From assembly GCA_020744425.1 (NCBI GenBank), contig JAGMUV010000011.1, positions 124,001-188,000 on the forward strand: DNA of 64,000 bases, in the 5' to 3' direction. A model generated the notes under the pieces. It made no database searches. It was given only the letters and a program-made list of their open reading frames with translations, and was not told the DNA's origin. This DNA comes from Dactylonectria macrodidyma (taxonomy: Eukaryota; Ascomycota; Sordariomycetes; Hypocreales; Nectriaceae). Position 1 is the first letter of the stretch, and the number at the start of each line of letters is the position of its first letter. Of this stretch, positions 48,484-58,839 are shown piece by piece. Position numbers and translations under genes: made by a program.

Positions 48484-50880
48484 TCACGACGCCAAATCCG
48501 CCTTTCGCTTCAGAGGAAGTCCTGCCTCAGAGCCCCATGAGTCCACATTACGGATCACACACGCTTCGCCCTGATCCCTGCGGGCTAGGCGACCAATGGT
48601 GAAGACCTTCTCGCCAGCGGCAGAGAGGGCCTGGGACACTGCTTCGGCCTGGGCAGCATCGACGGCGACGACCATACCGATGCCTGAGTTGAATGTGCGA
48701 CACATCTCGGTGGGGGCGACGTTGCCGGCAGTCTTGAGCCACTTAAAGACGGGGGGAATCTCCCAGGAGCCGAACTCGATCTCGGCAGTGAGGCCTGCGG
48801 GGAGCATGCGGGGCACGTTCTCGAGGAGACCACCGCCAGTGATGTGAGCAAGGCCCTTGATCTGACCCAGGACGGTGAGAAGACTCTTGACGTAGATGCG
48901 AGTCGGGGTGAGGAGAGACTCGCCGATGGACGCAGATTGGTCCCAGGGGCAAGAGTTGGAGTAGCTGAGGTCGGCGCTCTTGACGATGCGGCGAACGAGA
49001 GAGAAGCCGTTGGAGTGAACGCCTGCGGAGCCGAGACCCAGAAGCACATCGCCCTCGACCATGTCATCTAGACGGGGGAGGCGGCCGGCATTGGTGACGG
49101 TTCCGACAGCGCAGCCGGCGGCATCGTAGTCGTCCTTTTGGTACATGCCGGGCATTTCAGCCGTCTCACCACCAACCAGGGCGCATCCAGCCTGACGGCA
49201 GCCAGTGGCAACACCCTCGACAAAAGCGGCAGCGGTGGAGAGCTCGAGCTTGCTGCAGCCATAGTAATCGAGGAACATGAGGGGAGTAGCGCCCTGGACG
49301 ACCAAGTCATTGACGTTCATGGCAACCAGGTCGATGCCGACAGTGTCATGCTTGTTCATGGCCTGAGCGATCATGAGCTTGGTTCCAACACCGTCAATGG
49401 CGCCGACAATGATGGGAGCATCAGGGAAGCCGCATTTGGATAGGTCGACCTCGCCGCCGAACCCGCCGATCTCGGCATCGGCGCCAGCTCGCTTGGTGCT
49501 GGCAACTGCCTTCTTGATCTTGTCGACAAAGTCGTTGCCGGCCTGGATGTCGACACCAGCTTGCGCGTAGGTCATGCTTGTCTGCTTGGTGTCTCGGAAA
49601 GCTCGGTGAGCAATGTCCCGACGGTAGAAAGCTCCCTCAAAGTCAATAACCTTGTTCTTGAGGGCAGCGTAGGCAGCATCCACAGCAGCCCGGAGGGAAT
49701 CGCCAACAGCGTTGATGGCAATAACACGGCCACCGGAGGTTTTCAACACGTCGCCGTCAAGAGTGGTGCCAGCGTGGAAAATGGTGCAGCCCTCAGGGGG
49801 GTTCTGGACAGACATTTTCACACCCTTGGGGTAAGAGCCTGGGTAGCCAGGAGAAGCGAGAACAACGGTGGCGCTGAACTTGTTTTCAATGGTCAGCTTG
49901 CAGTTGTCAAGATAGCCGTTAGCGCAAGCGAGCATGACCTCGGCCAGGTCGGTGTCGGCAGACAGCAGAGGAAGAACAGTCTGGGTCTCAGGGTCGCCGA
50001 ATCGAACGTTGTACTCGAGCACCTTGGGGCCGGCACTGGTGATCATGAGGCCAGTGAAGAGAACACCACGGAAAGGCTGCTGCTCACGACGCATACCGGC
50101 GATGGTAGGCTCAAGAATTTCGCGGTCGATTTGCTCAGTAAGTTCCTTGGTAGCGATGTTGGTGGGAGCATAGCAGCCCATGCCGCCAGTGTTGGGGCCC
50201 TGGTCGCCGTCAAAGATACGCTTGTGGTCCTGAGCAAGAGGAAGGGATCGAATGGCGTAGCCGTCGCAGAAGGTAAGGACACTGAGCTCGTCACCAATGA
50301 GCAACTCCTCGATGACGACCTCGCTGCCGGCATCGCCAAACTCCTTGTCGACCATGATCTGCTTGAGAGCAGCCTTAGCCTCATCCTTGGTCTCGGGGAG
50401 GATGACACCCTTGCCAGCGGCCAGACCGGTGGCCTTGATAACGATATCGTGACTGATGCTATCGATATAGGCAATGGCCTTGTCGAAGTCGGAGAAGTTC
50501 TCGTAGGCGGCGGTGGGGATGTCGTACTTCTTCATGAAGTCTTTGGAGTAGGTCTTACTGCCCTCGAGGCGGGCGGCATCCTGAGAAGGGCCAAAGACAG
50601 GGATGCCGGCCTTCTTGAACCAGCCCTCGACGCCATCAACAAGAGGCGCCTCGGGACCGGGGACAACTAGGCTGATCTGGTTGTCTTGGGCAAACTTGAC
50701 AAGACTGGCAAAGTCATCTGCCTTGACCGAGTTGACGTTGGTGACCTTGGGGCATGACGCCGTGCCACCATTGCCAGGGACGGCAAAAATTTGCTTGACA
50801 CGGGAAGACTGGCTCAACTTCCAGGCGAGGGCGTGCTCGCGACCACCGTTGCCGATGAGGAGGATTTGTAGATCAGCCAT
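48484..50880 (-). CDS. ADE5,7: Bifunctional GAR synthetase / AIR synthetase (Ade5,7)
   Basis: Cytosolic enzyme of de novo purine synthesis, doing two steps: phosphoribosylamine-glycine ligase (GARS, step 2) and phosphoribosylformylglycinamidine cyclo-ligase (AIRS, step 5). Single exon of 798 residues, the usual length of the fungal fusion. N-terminal GARS (residues about 1-430): start motif [17 protein letters not shown]-grasp part with [11 protein letters not shown], and the conserved GDPETQ. C-terminal AIRS (about 440-795): [31 protein letters not shown] and [14 protein letters not shown], which are the PurM nucleotide- and substrate-binding motifs. The start ATG at 50880 is confirmed by [13 protein letters not shown]. 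It is divergent from TCTP. Confidence 0.96.
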   Translation of the reverse strand: MADLQILLIGNGGREHALAWKLSQSSRVKQIFAVPGNGGTASCPKVTNVNSVKADDFASLVKFAQDNQISLVVPGPEAPLVDGVEGWFKKAGIPVFGPSQDAARLEGSKTYSKDFMKKYDIPTAAYENFSDFDKAIAYIDSISHDIVIKATGLAAGKGVILPETKDEAKAALKQIMVDKEFGDAGSEVVIEELLIGDELSVLTFCDGYAIRSLPLAQDHKRIFDGDQGPNTGGMGCYAPTNIATKELTEQIDREILEPTIAGMRREQQPFRGVLFTGLMITSAGPKVLEYNVRFGDPETQTVLPLLSADTDLAEVMLACANGYLDNCKLTIENKFSATVVLASPGYPGSYPKGVKMSVQNPPEGCTIFHAGTTLDGDVLKTSGGRVIAINAVGDSLRAAVDAAYAALKNKVIDFEGAFYRRDIAHRAFRDTKQTSMTYAQAGVDIQAGNDFVDKIKKAVASTKRAGADAEIGGFGGEVDLSKCGFPDAPIIVGAIDGVGTKLMIAQAMNKHDTVGIDLVAMNVNDLVVQGATPLMFLDYYGCSKLELSTAAAFVEGVATGCRQAGCALVGGETAEMPGMYQKDDYDAAGCAVGTVTNAGRLPRLDDMVEGDVLLGLGSAGVHSNGFSLVRRIVKSADLSYSNSCPWDQSASIGESLLTPTRIYVKSLLTVLGQIKGLAHITGGGLLENVPRMLPAGLTAEIEFGSWEIPPVFKWLKTAGNVAPTEMCRTFNSGIGMVVAVDAAQAEAVSQALSAAGEKVFTIGRLARRDQGEACVIRNVDSWGSEAGLPLKRKADLAS

Positions 50881-51848
50881 GATGTCTATCGCGGGGGTGG
50901 TCGTGGAACCGTCGCGGGGTTTCGAGATTTGTCGTTGGCGGGGTAAGTCGACTCGAGGGACTTGAGTGTTCAGTCGGGTACGTGCTGCTCCCAGAAACCC
51001 TCGCTAATGCAGGCACTTGGAGGATTGCAATTTGCAAAAGCAAGCGGGTGCAATTGGCTCGAGCGAGCGCAAGAGATGGCCAGTTCTGGGTAATGAATTG
51101 ATTGTTCTGGCTGATTTAGAATTAAAAGTTGCGCTGTAGGCTAAATTTTTTTTTTTACTCCGATACGGGTAGAACCTGATTAGCAGTGGTCCTGTAGAGC
51201 TGAGGGGCTAGCTAGACCTCTGGGCGTACCCCGTATTTCATCCTTCGTACTTTCCATGGGATAAGATTGCCATCATGCGAGGTTGCACATATCAATCTGA
51301 GTTGATTTTATGGAAATAATGGCAGATGCACTGAACCACGGTTACGGAGGTTTGACAAGAAAAAAAACCGAGATACTCCTGTCAGATCGAGTCGCATTTC
51401 CAGTACCCAGTCACAGTTAGCCTTCACGGGCAGGTACTCGTCCCTTCCAATTCGGGCGACGAGGTCGCTAGTCGCACCGCCTTATGCACTGATGTTTGCG
51501 GGGCATTTCGCGATTGATGCCATACAATGGCTTGTTGCATTGATTGACTGCAAATAACGCATCTTGTGCATCTACCCAGATAACCGAGTATCTCATCTCC
51601 AGCCACTTTGGCCGCTGCTGGCCGGAGGGGAAAATGGTTGAAGCGAATTTTTCCTTTCTTGCAGCCTTTTCCCCACCTGGCCTAGCGCACACAACCCCAC
51701 CACGCCGCCACCCCTCTTCGCTTTTGATTTTCGTCGCCAACAGACTCTTTCCCTGGCCTTACTTCTCTCTGCCCAATCTTTTGCGTCCATCTCCCAATTA
51801 CCATCTCTCCCATCGTCTTCCACAGGTTCCCTTGAAACCACCGCCATC
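50881..51848. promoter_or_regulatory. Shared divergent promoter region ADE5,7/TCTP
   Basis: 968 bp between two divergent, normally highly expressed genes. The part before TCTP is TC-rich (51660-51848), as in ribosomal-protein-like fungal promoters with terminal pyrimidine leaders. An A/T-rich run with about ten T lies near 51150. No specific transcription factor site is claimed. Confidence 0.5.
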
Positions 51849-52680
51849 ATGATTATCTACACGGTACGAGCTGCCCCAGATCCCGAGAAACCCCGTCTCT
51901 CCTCGTCGTGGCCACGACCCCGCCTCGCCATTGGCCCCTCCTGACCTGACACTGAACCCCGCAATATAGGACGTTATCACCGGTGACGAGCTCATCTCCG
52001 ACTCGTATGACCTTAAGCTCGTCGACGACATCGTCTACGAGGCCGACTGCGCCATGATCACCGAGGGTGGCATCGAAGTCGGTTCGTACTCTGCCTGACT
52101 CCCCAAGCTCCTCCATTTGCGACTCGAGGTATCAGAGACAAGCAAAAGTCAACACGGATACTAACACGATACCTTGCTAGACATTGGTGCCAACGCTTCC
52201 GCCGAGGAGGCCGAGGAGGCTATGGAGGACGCCGCTGTCAAGGTCAACAACATCGTCCACTCTTTCCGTCTTCAGAGCACCTCTTTCGACAAGAAGAGCT
52301 ACCTTGCCTACCTCAAGGGTACGTCCACCCTGTTCATCCGGGACCCCGCTCACCAAGCTGACCACCCAAATCTAGGCTACATGAAGGCTGTCAAGGCCAG
52401 CCTCCAGGAGAGGGGAGCTCCCGCCGAGGAGATCACTGCTTTCGAGAAGGGCGCTCAGGGCTACGTCAAGAACACTCTCCTTGCCAACTTCAAGGACTTC
52501 GAGTTCTACACCGGCGAGTCCATGAACCCCGATGGAATGTATGTTGTCCTCTTTCCTCCCCTACTATTTGCGATGATTCTGACTCTCATAACTAGGGTTG
52601 TCCTGCTGAACTACCGCGAGGATGGTGTCACTCCCTATGTCATCGTCTGGAAGCACGGTGTCAAGGAGACCAAGGTTTAA
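51849..52680 (+). CDS. TMA19: Translationally controlled tumour protein (TCTP)
   Basis: Small conserved cytosolic protein of the TCTP family (yeast Tma19), associated with ribosomes and stress response. Five exons: 51849-51863, 51970-52081, 52181-52318, 52376-52538 and 52596-52680, each intron GT..AG. Joined, they give 170 residues, exactly the family length, with [16 protein letters not shown], the TCTP-1-like [14 protein letters not shown] and the C-terminal [16 protein letters not shown]. The first exon is only 15 nt. Introns fall within conserved sequence and each splice is confirmed by family sequence continuing in frame. The gene symbol is by homology to yeast. Confidence 0.95.
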
Positions 52681-52972
52681 GCTGGAGAATGTGCTATCCT
52701 GGTTAGCCATGATGATTCACGAGCCAGTTATTTAGAAGGAGATGAAGAGCCAGATGATTCCGTGGGAAGCGCTTGGCAAAAAGCGCCCCGCGATATAGCG
52801 ATGAATGAAACAAAAACGGCTGTGGAGTCTGAATGTCAAGATGCGAAAAACCGCCGTTCCAATCACTCGATACGTGTGTCCGCCGACTTGTGCAAGTGAA
52901 TGCGAGATAGTATGATATGGAACTCCAAATGCGCCTAACAATGCGAATCAACACTTCGAACTAACGCTCCAC

Positions 52973-54339
52973 TCAAAATTGCGGCCTTGTTGCCATGGGC
53001 ACCGGCGGCGGTGCATCGTCAGCGACAGCATTTGACGCCGCCGGGGCATGTCCCAAGCCTGCCCTCTTCTTGGGAGGCGGAGGAGGAGGCGGCTTCTTCT
53101 TGCCTGCTAGTCCTGACACGGGAGGTGATGGCGCAACGGCGCCTTGACCCTGGTTCTGCGCAGTGTGAGAACCGGTGTAGCTTCCCACCTTATCGGCCAG
53201 CCCATACTTCTGGTTCAGACCGTTGGCTGCCTTGACTCCCGAGGCGACCTGCTCGCCGTGTCGTTGTCGAAAGTTGTTGGCTGTGCCTGCGGCGGCTTTG
53301 GCATCGGAGAAGGATACCGACGACGGATCTTTGTGAAACGCCGAGGCGGTCTTCATGGCGGCCTGCTTCTGAGCCCACGTCGTGCCCTCGCTGGGCGGGG
53401 GTGGCGTAGTTGCGGCAGGAGGCGTTGAGGACGCGCCCAGCCTGGAAAAGCGGTTCTGCAGTTCGTTCATGTGCGAGGGAGCCGGCGGTGCAGCGCCGGG
53501 ACGCGGAGGTTGCGGAGGGCTCGGGTTGCTCGGGTTGCTCGGGGCTGCGGGGCTGGAGCGGCCGATGCCGAGGCCGGGGACAGACACGCCCGCGGCCCCG
53601 AGGCGACTGAGGGCTCCCTGGTTTAGATAGCCGCCACCTGTCGGGGCGGGACTGACGGCCGGCGGGGCACTCGCGGTCGAGCTCGCCGAGTTGGTCCGCG
53701 GCGGCAGGCGTGGTGGTAGACTCGGCGGGGGTTTGCTTCCGGTCATGGCAGCTTGATACGACGGTGGAGGCAACGGAGGCGGTCCTCTACCGTCCGCGCC
53801 ATCCCGTCTCCCGGGAGGCGGAGGCAGGTTGTCCGTCGCAAGGCCTGTCGTGTTTACTCGGTACGGCTGCGGAGGACGGTCCTCCTCCTCGTACTGCGCC
53901 TCCTCTTCATGATGTGCCGAGTTGGTCAACTGCTTCTGGTATACGGGCGCCTCGACAGGGGTGGCTCGGGGGTCTTGATACTTGGACGGCGCCATGATGA
54001 CCTTTCGCGGTGCCGCCTTGGTCGGAGGCGGGGCCGGCAGCAGACCGGAGCCGGTACGTTTCGGGGGAGGCGCGAACTCGGCGGGGTCGCGGAGCTGGGA
54101 GATGGGGCGCGCGACGTGGTGCTCGGAGTCCTCTTTCTTCTGCATGCCTACGAGGCCAGCCTAGGGGGGTTATCGCGTTAGGATCTCGGGAGCCTGTGGG
54201 AGATAGATAGCCAGAGGAAGAGTGTGCTTACTGCCTTGCCCCTGATGGTGCCCTTGGGTTTGACTCCGCGCAGCTGCGTGCCCTTTTCCTTCCCCATGTC
54301 CTTCCCCTTCTGCATCATGTCCTTCATCTTTTGCGACAT
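52973..54339 (-). CDS. Proline-rich AIM3-like actin-patch-associated protein
   Basis: Two exons, 54232-54339 and 52973-54160, over a 71-nt intron (GTAAGC donor, CCCTAG acceptor), giving 431 residues that start MSQKMKDMMQKGKDMGKEKG. The body is a disordered Pro/Ala/Ser-rich protein with many PxxP motifs (PPPLPPPSY, PPPPPPPKKR), of the type that binds SH3 domains. Near residue 300 there is an ordered-looking segment, SFSDAKAAAGTANNFRQR followed by HGEQVASGVKAANGLNQKYG, which resembles the region of fungal proteins annotated as Aim3-like, linked in yeast to the cortical actin patch. This assignment is by resemblance only. It is convergent with TCTP, 292 bp apart. Confidence 0.8.
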
Positions 54340-54997
54340 GATTGCGGGGGGCCTGCGGCTTGCGGGCGGTCGAGGCTGTAGGAGGGAGGAGGCTTTTTTG
54401 GGGTGGTGATAAGATATGGGAGGAGGTGTGGTTCGTGAGAGGAGGTCTCGGAGGCTGCGGCTCAGGCCTTTCTTTTTTAGTCGGGGCCTAAAAGTGGGAT
54501 GGCGACCCCTGGGAGGCGTGGAATCTGGGGCTAGGTGGGGTGACGTACAGCCACTAAAGGACGGCGAACCACCTGCACCAGAGCACTGGAATCAACGACG
54601 TGATAGTGATTGCGTATGGCGAAGAGCTCGTGCAAGTCGAGCAGTCCCCACGACACCAAAGAACTCGTTATTAATTGGTTTGCGGCGATGCAAATGGATG
54701 GCAGTACTTGTACTTTTATTCTCATCTAATTCATCGTGATACGCTGAACTTCGTCAAGAGATCAATATTGAGCAAGGTCAAGATGGATAAATTATACACA
54801 GGGCCGTGGTCGAAATGGTTTTGTAAATAAATCCTCTCCAATTTCCTTGGCATATTGACTCTTACTACACTGTCGAAGTCTAGTAGAGTCACGAGGAGTA
54901 ACATCACTGAGCCCGCCTTCCCTTTCGCTGTGAAAGTCAATACCGATGTGTATCCAATATGGTCTCGATGCTCCCTCACTCTGTCTGATATTGACGG
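54340..54997. other. Intergenic region, promoter of the AIM3-like gene
   Basis: 0.66 kb between the start of the AIM3-like gene and the last stop of the broken NLR gene. The left part is purine/pyrimidine-rich and likely the AIM3-like promoter. The right part (about 54.7-55.0 kb) is AT-richer and could be the old NLR 3' UTR. No gene is seen. Confidence 0.45.
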
Positions 54998-57860
54998 TCA
55001 AGTTGCTCCCGACGCCAGTAGTAGTCCGACAACCTTCTGGCTTCCGCGCTCAGATGCGCGTGACAAAGCTGTTTCACTACTAGTATTTGCAATATTTGGG
55101 TCAGCGCCGTTCTTCAACAGCACCTCTACAGTCCTCTAATATCCCCTAGAAGAGGCGCGTGACAAAGCTGTATTTCCACGACCATTCCGAGCATCTGGGT
55201 CGGCGCCGTTTTTTAACAGAAGTTCGACAGTTCTCTAATGTCCCTGGGAAGTGGCCTCTGACAGAGGCGTAATTTTACCCGGAGACCTTAAGTTGACATC
55301 AGCCCCCGCCTTGAGCAGGATCTCAACTACACGGATAGCGCCGCTCCATGAGGCGGCCGCTAGTGGTGTGTCGTATCTGAAGATTCGCTGGAATGAAGAG
55401 TAATTGTGACCTTTGGCTGCGGCGGGCATTGTATCATCGGGGTCGCATCCTGCCCTGAGAAGCAGCCTGACGATACCCTCATGCCCCGCCTCGGCAGCAC
55501 ATGAAATGGGCCTGATGTAGTACCTACCTGTTGGGCGCCTGGCCATCATGTTAATTTTCCTGCTTACTTGAGCTCTCTTGGGGCTCCAGGTATCATATCT
55601 GGCTCCTTTCTCTAGTAGTCGCTTTACCATCTGCTCTTGACCATTCTCCACTGCCCATGAAAGTGGCTTTGTACCCAGCTCATCGGAGGATTCGAGCAGG
55701 TTTTCAGCCCATGGTGTGTCTACTACCTCCTGGATCCCGAACCACGACGCCAAATGCAAGCCGTTTCCAGAAAAACGAAACTCAGATTGGCGAGAAAAAA
55801 CGAGTGACTACCATTGATGCGAGCACGTGTTCCGTGGATTGGAGAAATTCCAACATCCCTGGACAGGACTTTGAGGTGCCCCGGACGTGGGAACCCCAGT
55901 TGCGTGCCGCATATCGATAGAATGGATGTGAATACAGCAATGCATTTGGAAGGCTATTCCGATACCTCCGAAACTCGCTGCAAACGTCAGACTTGAATGC
56001 CTCAAGTGAGATGTAGGCTATACAAGCTGTTGCAATTTCGGCCTCGGGATCTAAGCCCCAGAAGTCTCGTTTTTGTCGGAGATACTCTTGTGTGGTGTAA
56101 TGCACCAACCGGACTACCCGACTCTCTTTGTCGAGAGTGACCAGTCCAGCACAGACAGAAACCATGTCTTCAACCTGTGGCATGTTGTCTTCATCTAGTT
56201 CGGCGTCTCCGACTTCTATCGCTAGGGCATGTTGAAGCTCGATGGCAGTAAGAGGTGCCTTCGCGAAGGTGATCCATGCCAACACTAGTAAGGCGAGTTT
56301 CTTGGAGCCGGGTCTCTGATTAGTGATGCGCTCCATAACTTGGTCGTATGCTTGACTTAAAGCCTGGGCTCTTTCATGCTCGCCCGACGCCCGGCCTCGC
56401 TGCCGAAGACTGGCCAAAGCTGTTCGAATCTTCTTGGGCGTCAACTTATCATCTAGCGAGCCAAGGTAAATGTGTGCTAAAAGAAACCTGTTATAGAATC
56501 AGCGCACGTCCTCTCTGGGGTGAAGAACGAACCCACATTCCATCAACTGCTTCCGAAATGGAAGATTTGATTTCTTCCTGCAAGCTTCGGTTTTTCTGAA
56601 CACAGGAGGGGAGTTTGTCGAGGTTTGCTTCTAGGTATGCCTCTACATCCTGTTGTCTAGCGCGAATTTCGATGCGTGAGGAATGGCTAAAGTGGTCTAG
56701 AATATCCGATATCGACCTGGAGGTTGCGTAAAAGTTCACCCATGAGATGTTCTGGATGTTACCGAGCTCCCTAAGAAAAGATCTTCGACTAGTCTCTTGG
56801 AACTCATCAAGCGCATCAATGATGATGAAGACCTTTGAATATAGACCCAAAGCTGATCAAAGAGTGCTCGAAAGTTCGTTGAATGATGGCCGTTCACCTC
56901 TTCCATTGCACTTGATGTGGAGGGCATCCAAAAGGTCAAAAACGGAAGTCGTCTTCTGACCAAGCTGTTTTAACAAACTTGAGAACATATCAACAGTTGT
57001 TTGGATGCTCTGGCGTTTGTAGTTGCAATAACTGAAACCCACGCCAATACTGGGATCAGCATGTTGTGTTCTGATGAGATCGTCCACGACGACTGAGGTG
57101 AGAATTGTTTTGCCAGCGCCAGGAATGCCGGGGCAGAAGAGCGTTTGCTGAGTTGAACTTAGCCAAGCCTTGTACTCTTGCAAATCTAGAAGCCACTGTC
57201 CAGTTCCAGGTTGCCGCCGAGTGAAAAAGTCATGTTGTTGCGAATTGTAATCAGTTGGAGTCAGCCAGTTCAGAACTTGCCCACGGTGCTCTGTGGCTTT
57301 TTGAGACGCTTGGTTGATTCTCAACTGATTCATTGCGCCATGCAATTCCTGCTGCTCTTTCCGTATGTTTTGGACTTCACAGTATGTTCTGGCGCCTAGA
57401 GCAACAGCATCAATAGCTACCATGTTGTTGAGGGACTGGCATTGCCGATGAAGATTTTCGACAATTTCCCGAGTCTTCTTGGAAATAAACGCTCCTTTGA
57501 TTCTTCCCCAGTCGACACTGTGGCCCTGTAACCGCTTCTCAAGGTCCGCAAGTAGGCTACCAAGTTCCGCTTGACAGGCTGACACCATCTGCCGGGTGTT
57601 GGCTGGTTGGGAAGCTTTAGATAGGAGCCCAAGCTGCGAGAGTACGACGGAGTAACGCCCATGAAATGTTTCCACAAAGTCAGGATTGAGGGTCAGATTG
57701 GTGTTTGTCTCGGATAGCACCGTTTTCAGCGTCTGAAGCTCGTCTACAAAAGCTCGGGCGTCAATCGGAGCGAATTCCAGTTGAGCCCGAGCCTCATAAG
57801 GAGATGGGTAATGTGTGATGCGACGCCAATTACACCGATGATTCCTAAGGGATCGGCCAT
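54998..57860 (-). pseudogene. Broken NLR-type gene (HeLo-like, NACHT, ankyrin repeats)
   Basis: Remnant of a fungal STAND/NLR gene, a class linked to non-self recognition and programmed cell death. N-terminus (57860 down to about 57500) begins MADPLGIIGVIGVA and matches the HeLo-like fungal STAND N-terminal type. NACHT: P-loop GIPGAGKT (about 57120) and Walker B VFIIIDALDE (about 56815). A WH-like C-terminal part follows, then ankyrin repeats down to the TGA at 54998-55000. One genuine 49-nt intron (56488-56536) joins GMFLLAH. Breaks: a 1-nt frame change near 57771-57780; TGA at 56857-56859 between the P-loop and Walker B; a second frame change near 55790; TAG at 55235-55237; and TAG at 55136-55138. 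Alternative: removal of a 45-nt GT..AG segment would skip the TGA, but that segment encodes conserved NACHT sequence. I infer a pseudogene; truncated function is not excluded. Confidence 0.78.
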
Positions 57861-58522
57861 TATGTTATTCGTGTCACTTGGGTCGCCAGAGAGGTAGAGC
57901 GAAGAGATTAAGATGCAAAGATTTGATCATGCGGGATTAACTTGGTGACACAATCAGGTTGCATATTCGGTCTTAAGGCTATGTGTTTGGGCATGACTGC
58001 TTAGCTTCAGCTATGGCGGTCTGTCAACCAATGGGCGCGCGAAAGCTGACGGCAAGCCCATTTGCAAGGCCTCAAGTTGTTGGCCACAAGTGAAGTGATC
58101 ACGATAAACGTTGCTTGGAAAATGATAGAATATTAAATAAACAAATTTGATCAATTCTAACCATTGCTCCTCTTGGGTGTCGGGAAGTTTTCTGCAGATT
58201 TGTGTCTTTAATGGCTACTTAACTCTGTCCTTGGCTCAGGGTGCAGCAGGACCGACTTTTCGTATTTGGCAATTTGATTCTGTAATATTCGTATTGAAGG
58301 GGAATGGTGCATAAGTACTCATGCCCCGATATCGCGGTGGAAGGCTTCAACCGAGATCGATACAGCTCGGCCTATATCCTCCCATGATTTGCTGAATGAA
58401 GGCGATCCCGAAAGCCATATTTCCTCACCCACATGCAGGCGGTCTTTTGTTATGCTATCAAAGTAGTGCCCGAAACGGGGCATGCAAGGGATTTTACTGC
58501 TACAGTTACTTAGATCCTGGAC
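57861..58522. other. Region between the NLR gene and the transposon
   Basis: 0.66 kb that probably held the NLR promoter. A minus-strand frame at 58319-58534 (71 codons, ending in EAFHRDIGA) looks coding-like but matches no family I know; it may be part of an older ORF cut by the hAT insertion (see findings). Confidence 0.4.
58513..58522. repeat. Candidate target-site duplication, left copy
   Basis: 10-bp GATCCTGGAC directly abutting the left inverted repeat; the right copy at 61518-61527 differs by one C/T change. hAT elements usually make 8-bp duplications, which would be the inner 8 bp. Confidence 0.65.
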
Positions 58523-58547
58523 ATACCTGGGCATTTGAGTTAACTCA
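58523..58547 (+). repeat. hAT left terminal inverted repeat
   Basis: 25 bp starting ATACCTGGGCATT. It pairs with 61493-61517 read in reverse complement, with one mismatch (G versus T at position 15). Confidence 0.88.
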
Positions 58548-58640
58548 TGAGTTTCGACCCTTTTAACTCACTCATATGAGTTACGGCCTAGCCCTAACTT
58601 ACTCATGAGTTTAACTCAGACTCATGAGTCAACTCACATA
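58548..58640. repeat. Left subterminal TGAGTTA/TAACTCA motif cluster
   Basis: Repeated TGAGTTAACTCA-like palindromic words (ACTCATGAGT, TTAACTCA, ACTCATATGAGT) over about 90 bp just inside the left end. hAT transposases often bind such short subterminal motifs. Confidence 0.7.
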
Positions 58641-58839
58641 TAATGATCATGTGATATCGCAGCTTCCTAAATAGGAAGTTGGTGATAAGAATCTGGTATT
58701 GAAGTGTAGAAAATCGCTGCGCTATTCAATATTACTAATTTGTATATTGATATCATTATTAGTAATGTCCGGATCGTATACTAGCCCTAGTCTACTGTAC
58801 TGAGTCCTGATAATATGCCCATTCTGCATCTAGTTACTA

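Noticed and set aside
49561..50670. 369-codon plus-strand frame opposite ADE5,7
   Set aside because: Antisense shadow of a strongly conserved purine enzyme.
56858..56905. 45-nt GT..AG segment that would remove the NACHT stop if spliced
   Set aside because: It encodes sequence homologous to the conserved region between P-loop and Walker B in fungal NLRs, so I treat it as coding; RNA data could overturn this.
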